Made by a program: the position numbers and the translations under genes
NCBI GenBank assembly: GCA_020248985.1
Contig: JADCGL010000017.1
Span: 124,001 to 188,000 of the forward strand
Direction of reading: 5' to 3'
Source of the DNA: Telmatospirillum sp.
GTDB taxonomy: Bacteria > Pseudomonadota > Alphaproteobacteria > CACIAM-22H2
DNA length: 64,000 nucleotides
Notes under the pieces: generated by a model
Seen by the model: only the letters and a program-made list of their open reading frames with translations
Told to the model about the DNA's origin: nothing
Databases searched by the model: none
In this document: piece by piece, positions 60,423 to 64,000 of the stretch
Layout of the letters: each line of letters begins with the position of its first letter
Position numbering within the stretch: the stretch's first letter is position 1

Positions 60423-61139
60423 TCACGGCGCAACGGCGCGCGCCAATGCGCGCGCTTGGTCGTTGCAGCCTTTTTCGATCATCCAGGCCGCCTGCAGCAG
60501 CGGATCGCTGAAGCTGGCGGGCATGCGGTGGATCACCACGTTGGCGGCGTTGCCGCCGACGTCGAAAACATAGCCGCGCCCGTCGGCAAGCGGAATGCGC
60601 GCCGGCAGCGCAAAACGGTCGCTGTCGGCGGGCCACTGGCCGCGCGCGCGCCAACTGCGATCGGCGGGTTCGATCGCAAGGGCGGTCGCCTCGGCAAAAC
60701 GCGGGCCCCACAGCACCGGTATTGCGTCGCCGACAAGGCATCTTGCACCCGAGCGGCTCACATCGAGAACCCATGGATCGGGCAACTCGGCCGCTTCGCC
60801 GCCCGCACGCACGACACCGAGCGCGGCGGTGCCCGCAACGCGCTGGTTCATCAGGTTCTTGAGCGCGTCGCCGACATTGGCGCCGCCCGTTCCGGCCTGC
60901 GCCGGGGCCGGCGCCTCTTCGTAGGGGCCGCGCAGCTTCAAAGAGCGCCCGTCGGATGCAATCAGCGTAAGGCGTTGGCCCGCCGTGAGCACCAATACTT
61001 TGGTGCCGTCGACCTTGGCGCCGGGGACAAGTTCGATGCCTTTGGCTTCGACCACGACAAGTTCGTTCGCCGTCGCCGCCCCGGCGAGGCCGACGAACAG
61101 CGCGATTGCAGCACCCAGTGATCGAACGATATGGCGCAT
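60423..61139 (-). CDS. Exported hypothetical protein of the CHAT-CHASE2 operon
   Basis: The 238-residue protein begins with a signal peptide ending in AATANE. The mature part opens with a short beta-rich region (LVVVEAKGIELVPGAKVDG, GQRLTLIASDG) reminiscent of FecR-like domains, then a helix-poor middle and a C-terminal region with VLDVSRSGARCLVGDA. It has no enzymatic motif. The gene starts 10 bases after the stop of the TPR-CHAT gene and ends 16 bases before the CHASE2-cyclase gene, so it lies within a three-gene operon. A periplasmic ligand or adaptor for the CHASE2 sensor is a plausible but unproven role. Confidence 0.82.
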   Translation of the reverse strand: MRHIVRSLGAAIALFVGLAGAATANELVVVEAKGIELVPGAKVDGTKVLVLTAGQRLTLIASDGRSLKLRGPYEEAPAPAQAGTGGANVGDALKNLMNQRVAGTAALGVVRAGGEAAELPDPWVLDVSRSGARCLVGDAIPVLWGPRFAEATALAIEPADRSWRARGQWPADSDRFALPARIPLADGRGYVFDVGGNAANVVIHRMPASFSDPLLQAAWMIEKGCNDQARALARAVAP

Positions 61140-61149
61140 GGATGCGAGT

Positions 61150-64000
61150 TTAGCTTGGATTGGCAGTGACCGGCAATGATGCCGCACCGTCGCCCTGCAG
61201 CACGAAAGCGCCCCAGAAGAACGGATGCGCGCTGGCGGCCTGGTCGGCAAGCGCCATCTGCGAAGCCGCAAGGGCGCGCGCAATGCCGCCGCGCGTGTTG
61301 CCGCCGAGCCGGTCGAACATGCCGGTCGTGAGCAGCACCGTCTGCTGCGACGGCACTTGCCAATGCGTGACCAACAAGCCGCGCGCACCCGCAAAGAAAA
61401 ACGCTTCGGCGAGGCCGGAAAGCGACTCGCCGCCGAGCCGCGCGCCCGAGGCTGCCGTGTTGCAGGCGGAAAGCACGACAAGATCGGCGTCGAGCCGCAT
61501 CGCGGCGATCTCGCTGGCCTCCAGCAGCCCGTCGTCGGCCGGGTCGGCCACATCGGCGGCGGGCGCGCTCAGCGCGAGACCCGGCTGGGCTTGGCAGCGC
61601 AACTCGCCGGGCAAAAGCCCGTGCGAGGCGAAATACAGCACGCGATAGCGCTCGAGCTGCTGGCGGCGCAGATTGGCGGCCGTGGCATTGGCGCCGAGCA
61701 GCAGCGCATTCGGCCCGGCATTGAGCGACGCCGCCACGCGCCGCACCTCGTCGGCCGTTTCGGGCAAAGGTGCGAGCGCGCGGATCATCGCCGCCGGCAC
61801 GGCCCCATCGGAGCGACACGCATCGGCAAGCGCGCCAAGTCCGTTGGCGGCCGCGCGGCCTTGCGGCCCGCCGCCGAAATCGGGATTGGCCAGTCCAAAA
61901 AACGGCTCGGGTGCGGCCGGACGCGCCGCCAGCGTGCGCAGATTGAGGAAGGCGCGCACGCTGGGCGGGCTTGCGGTCGCGATGCGCCGCGCAAGCCACG
62001 CCGTCTGCCGGTAATCGCCCGCCGCGATCGCCGCCGGCTGCGGCGGGGCGGTTGCCAAGACGGCGAAGGGAAGGCTCGCGAGCGGCCCATTGGCGACGAC
62101 GAACAATTGATCGATCTCCGCCAAAGCCGCATCGAAAGGGCCCAACAAAGTGCGATAGAGCCGGTGCGACAGCGCCACGTCGAAGGGCGCGACGTCGCTG
62201 CGGCCGCTGATCTCGAAGGCGGTGCGCAAAATGCGCACCTGGTCGGCGAGCTGCTCGTCGTCGCTCGCCAAGCGTGCCGCCTGGATGCCGTCGCGGCGCA
62301 CGAGAAACGCGAACGCGCCGTCGGGCCCGGTCAAATAGAAAACGAGTGCCTCGCGCGGTCCCAAGGCGGCGCGCAGTTCGTCGGGCGCCACCGGCTGCGG
62401 CGAGGTGAGGCGCGAAAAGCCGGGAGCGGCAAGTTCGATGTCGGCTTCGAGCGCCGAGGCTTTGGCCGTCGCGACATTGAGATCGGCGCGCAGCTTGGCC
62501 ACGCGCGCGGCATCGCGCACCGACGTGGGCTTGCCGAGCTCGCCCGCAAGATCGAGGCCCAGACGGTCGCGGCTGCGCAGCGCTTCTTCATGCGCGCCCA
62601 CGACCGGGGCGATGCGCGGATCGTCGCGCGCCAAACGCTGGGCCGTGCGCGCAACGGCCCGCCCCGTGGTGCCGTCGCGCATCAATTGCGCGACCGCGAA
62701 CATCTCGGCGTGCAACGCCCCGGCCGCGGCCGGATCGACCTTGGATTGCGCATCGGCCGCCTCGAGGAACGGGCGCACTTGCGCGAATGTCAGCGTGCGC
62801 ACCGGCACTTGCGCCAGCACGATGCGGAACGCATCGCGGTAATTGTCGATGGCGGCCGCATAGCGCCCCTCGCTGCTCTGCTCGCGCGCCAGCGCCATCA
62901 GGCTTTGCGCCACCGGCCAGCCGCCGCCGAACACGCGCAAGGTCTGCTGCGCCGATGCGGCCAGCAGGCGCTCGGCATTGACGAAATCGCCGCGCGCGCC
63001 CAGCACCTGGCCGAGCTGCGCGAGTGCTCGCGGCTGCCACCAGGGCGGCAGGCCCGGAATGCTGTCGATGATGCGGCGCGCCTCGAGGGCGGCGGATTCC
63101 GCACCCGCAAGATCGCCGGTCTCGAGCGCCATCGACGAGGCGAACAGCAACGCATGCGCAAGCTCGGCCTGCAGAACCACCGCACTACCGAAGATCGCGC
63201 CGCCGCCGCCGGCATCGAGACTGGCCGGGATGCCGCCGCCCAGCGTTTCGATCAAAGCGCGCCGACGCTGGATCGTATCGCGCGTGCTCGCGAGCGCACG
63301 CTCGTACTGGCGCTGGTTGGCGGCGTGCAGGGCAAGATAGGTCTGCAGGCGCGGATATTCGCCCGGATCGGGCGAACGCAGGATCAGCGCTTCGGCGCGC
63401 TGGAACAGCGCGTCGGCTTCCTCGAAGCGGCCTTGCGCCGAAACTTCGAGGGCAAGCGAACTCATCGTCGCACCGGTCCCCGGATGGTCGGCCCCAAGAG
63501 CGGCCGTCTGCAACGCAAGTGCACGCCGATAGGCGGCCTCCGCGCCGGCATTATTGCCCACGCTGTTGTAGAGCCGCGCAAGCTCGACCAAATCCGTATA
63601 GCCGCCGACCGAGTCGCTGCCGACAACGGCAGCCCCGAACGTCGCCTGGAGATGGCTTTGCAGAACCGCGACGTCGAGCGGCGCTGGGGCCGCAGCGCCC
63701 AGCGACAGCCGCATCGCCTCGACCAAGGCCGGCAAGGCGGCGGGCTGGCCCTCGGCAACCGCAAGGCGATTGCCCGATACGATTGCTGCCGCAACCAGCG
63801 GCCAGCCGCCGTCTTTGAGCGAACAGGCAGCGACCATCAGCGTTGCGTCGGCGCCGACCCATTCGGGCGGTTTGCACGCCGCGCGCAAGCCGAGCGTACG
63901 GATCGGCGCACTGGTCTCGAAACCGCGCGCCAGAAACGCGCTGCGCGCCGCCGGCTCTTGCGGCACGTTGCGAAATTCCGACAAAGCCTGCGCCGAGCCG
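61150..64000 (-). CDS. TPR-CHAT domain protein (caspase-like protease), 5' end outside the window
   Basis: The coding frame is open to the right edge. The visible 950 residues hold tetratricopeptide repeats (about the first 560 residues, such as ALALQTAALGADHPGTGATM) and a C-terminal CHAT domain, in which the expected His (YFASHG) and Cys (VLSACNTA) of the catalytic dyad are both present. CHAT proteases cleave target proteins, as in the Craspase TPR-CHAT. Just upstream of the conserved part the residues GSAQA look like a signal-peptidase site, so it may be exported. It heads the operon with the exported protein and the CHASE2-cyclase. Start and full length are unknown. Confidence 0.88.
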   Translation of the reverse strand, partial: GSAQALSEFRNVPQEPAARSAFLARGFETSAPIRTLGLRAACKPPEWVGADATLMVAACSLKDGGWPLVAAAIVSGNRLAVAEGQPAALPALVEAMRLSLGAAAPAPLDVAVLQSHLQATFGAAVVGSDSVGGYTDLVELARLYNSVGNNAGAEAAYRRALALQTAALGADHPGTGATMSSLALEVSAQGRFEEADALFQRAEALILRSPDPGEYPRLQTYLALHAANQRQYERALASTRDTIQRRRALIETLGGGIPASLDAGGGGAIFGSAVVLQAELAHALLFASSMALETGDLAGAESAALEARRIIDSIPGLPPWWQPRALAQLGQVLGARGDFVNAERLLAASAQQTLRVFGGGWPVAQSLMALAREQSSEGRYAAAIDNYRDAFRIVLAQVPVRTLTFAQVRPFLEAADAQSKVDPAAAGALHAEMFAVAQLMRDGTTGRAVARTAQRLARDDPRIAPVVGAHEEALRSRDRLGLDLAGELGKPTSVRDAARVAKLRADLNVATAKASALEADIELAAPGFSRLTSPQPVAPDELRAALGPREALVFYLTGPDGAFAFLVRRDGIQAARLASDDEQLADQVRILRTAFEISGRSDVAPFDVALSHRLYRTLLGPFDAALAEIDQLFVVANGPLASLPFAVLATAPPQPAAIAAGDYRQTAWLARRIATASPPSVRAFLNLRTLAARPAAPEPFFGLANPDFGGGPQGRAAANGLGALADACRSDGAVPAAMIRALAPLPETADEVRRVAASLNAGPNALLLGANATAANLRRQQLERYRVLYFASHGLLPGELRCQAQPGLALSAPAADVADPADDGLLEASEIAAMRLDADLVVLSACNTAASGARLGGESLSGLAEAFFFAGARGLLVTHWQVPSQQTVLLTTGMFDRLGGNTRGGIARALAASQMALADQAASAHPFFWGAFVLQGDGAASLPVTANPS

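Overview
The window comes from a GC-rich (by eye about two thirds G+C) alphaproteobacterium, most likely a free-living heterotroph of the Rhodospirillales type. The order-level placement is inference. The class placement rests on a gcrA cell-cycle regulator gene with GANTC (CcrM) sites and DnaA boxes in its promoter, an mmcB gene, and AcuI and TerC genes of the usual alphaproteobacterial type. Coding density is very high, most neighbouring genes overlap by 4 bases (ATGA/GTGA) or lie a few bases apart, and no stretch longer than 300 bases lacks a gene. I saw no insertion sequence, prophage, CRISPR array or rRNA gene. Layout, left to right. 1-354: the end of a TRAP transporter permease and a tRNA-Gly(CCC). 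368-2076: a TerC/Alx membrane protein and a DUF4112 protein, divergent, separated by a long structured inverted-repeat element (1403-1615). 2087-7337: a complete oligopeptide ABC transporter (OppA, B, C and a fused OppD-OppF ATPase), minus strand. 7454-10999: a hypothetical protein, a TPR/O-GlcNAc-transferase-like protein and CorA. 11178-15152: a sugar-type ABC binding protein and two permeases without an ATPase, plus a phytanoyl-CoA dioxygenase-like enzyme. 15149-21952: an RraA-like aldolase, a CrcB fluoride channel, and a four-gene catabolic set (GMC oxidoreductase, Gfo/Idh/MocA dehydrogenase, TPP enzyme, Ldh-family dehydrogenase) of unknown substrate. 21954-25691: a second CorA, gcrA, a HerA-like DUF853 ATPase and an exported protein. 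25779-28954: an ECF sigma factor with an anti-sigma factor carrying a duplicated N-terminal domain, and an MltF-like lytic transglycosylase. 28968-33858: a GDPD enzyme and the rbfA-truB-rpsO-pnp operon with two clear terminators; infB and nusA are not next to it. 33963-38886: an exported hypothetical protein, acuI, a class III cyclase and a beta-propeller protein. 38921-41836: a tripartite tricarboxylate transporter (tctC-tctB-tctA). 41838-49615: an SbmA/BacA-like ABC exporter, mmcB with an unknown coupled gene, gloB, small and VOC/MBL proteins, and an orphan PhnD-like binding protein. 49713-53656: a sigma-54-type promoter followed by a polyamine-type ABC operon (ATPase, Tat-exported binding protein, fused permease). 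53728-58444: a small disordered protein, an ArsR regulator divergent from a threonine dehydratase-like gene over a palindromic operator, an orphan family-5 peptide-binding protein, and an alpha/beta hydrolase-SapC pair. 58448-64000: a minus-strand operon of a TPR-CHAT caspase-like protein (cut by the window edge), an exported protein and a CHASE2-adenylate cyclase. In sum the window encodes uptake of peptides, sugars, polyamines and organic acids, a probable new catabolic route, core RNA metabolism, and three signalling units: the sigma/anti-sigma pair, the gcrA control region and the CHAT-CHASE2 operon. The best candidates for undescribed biology are the CHAT/CHASE2-cyclase operon, the structured element at 1403-1615, and the catabolic cluster at 14355-21952.
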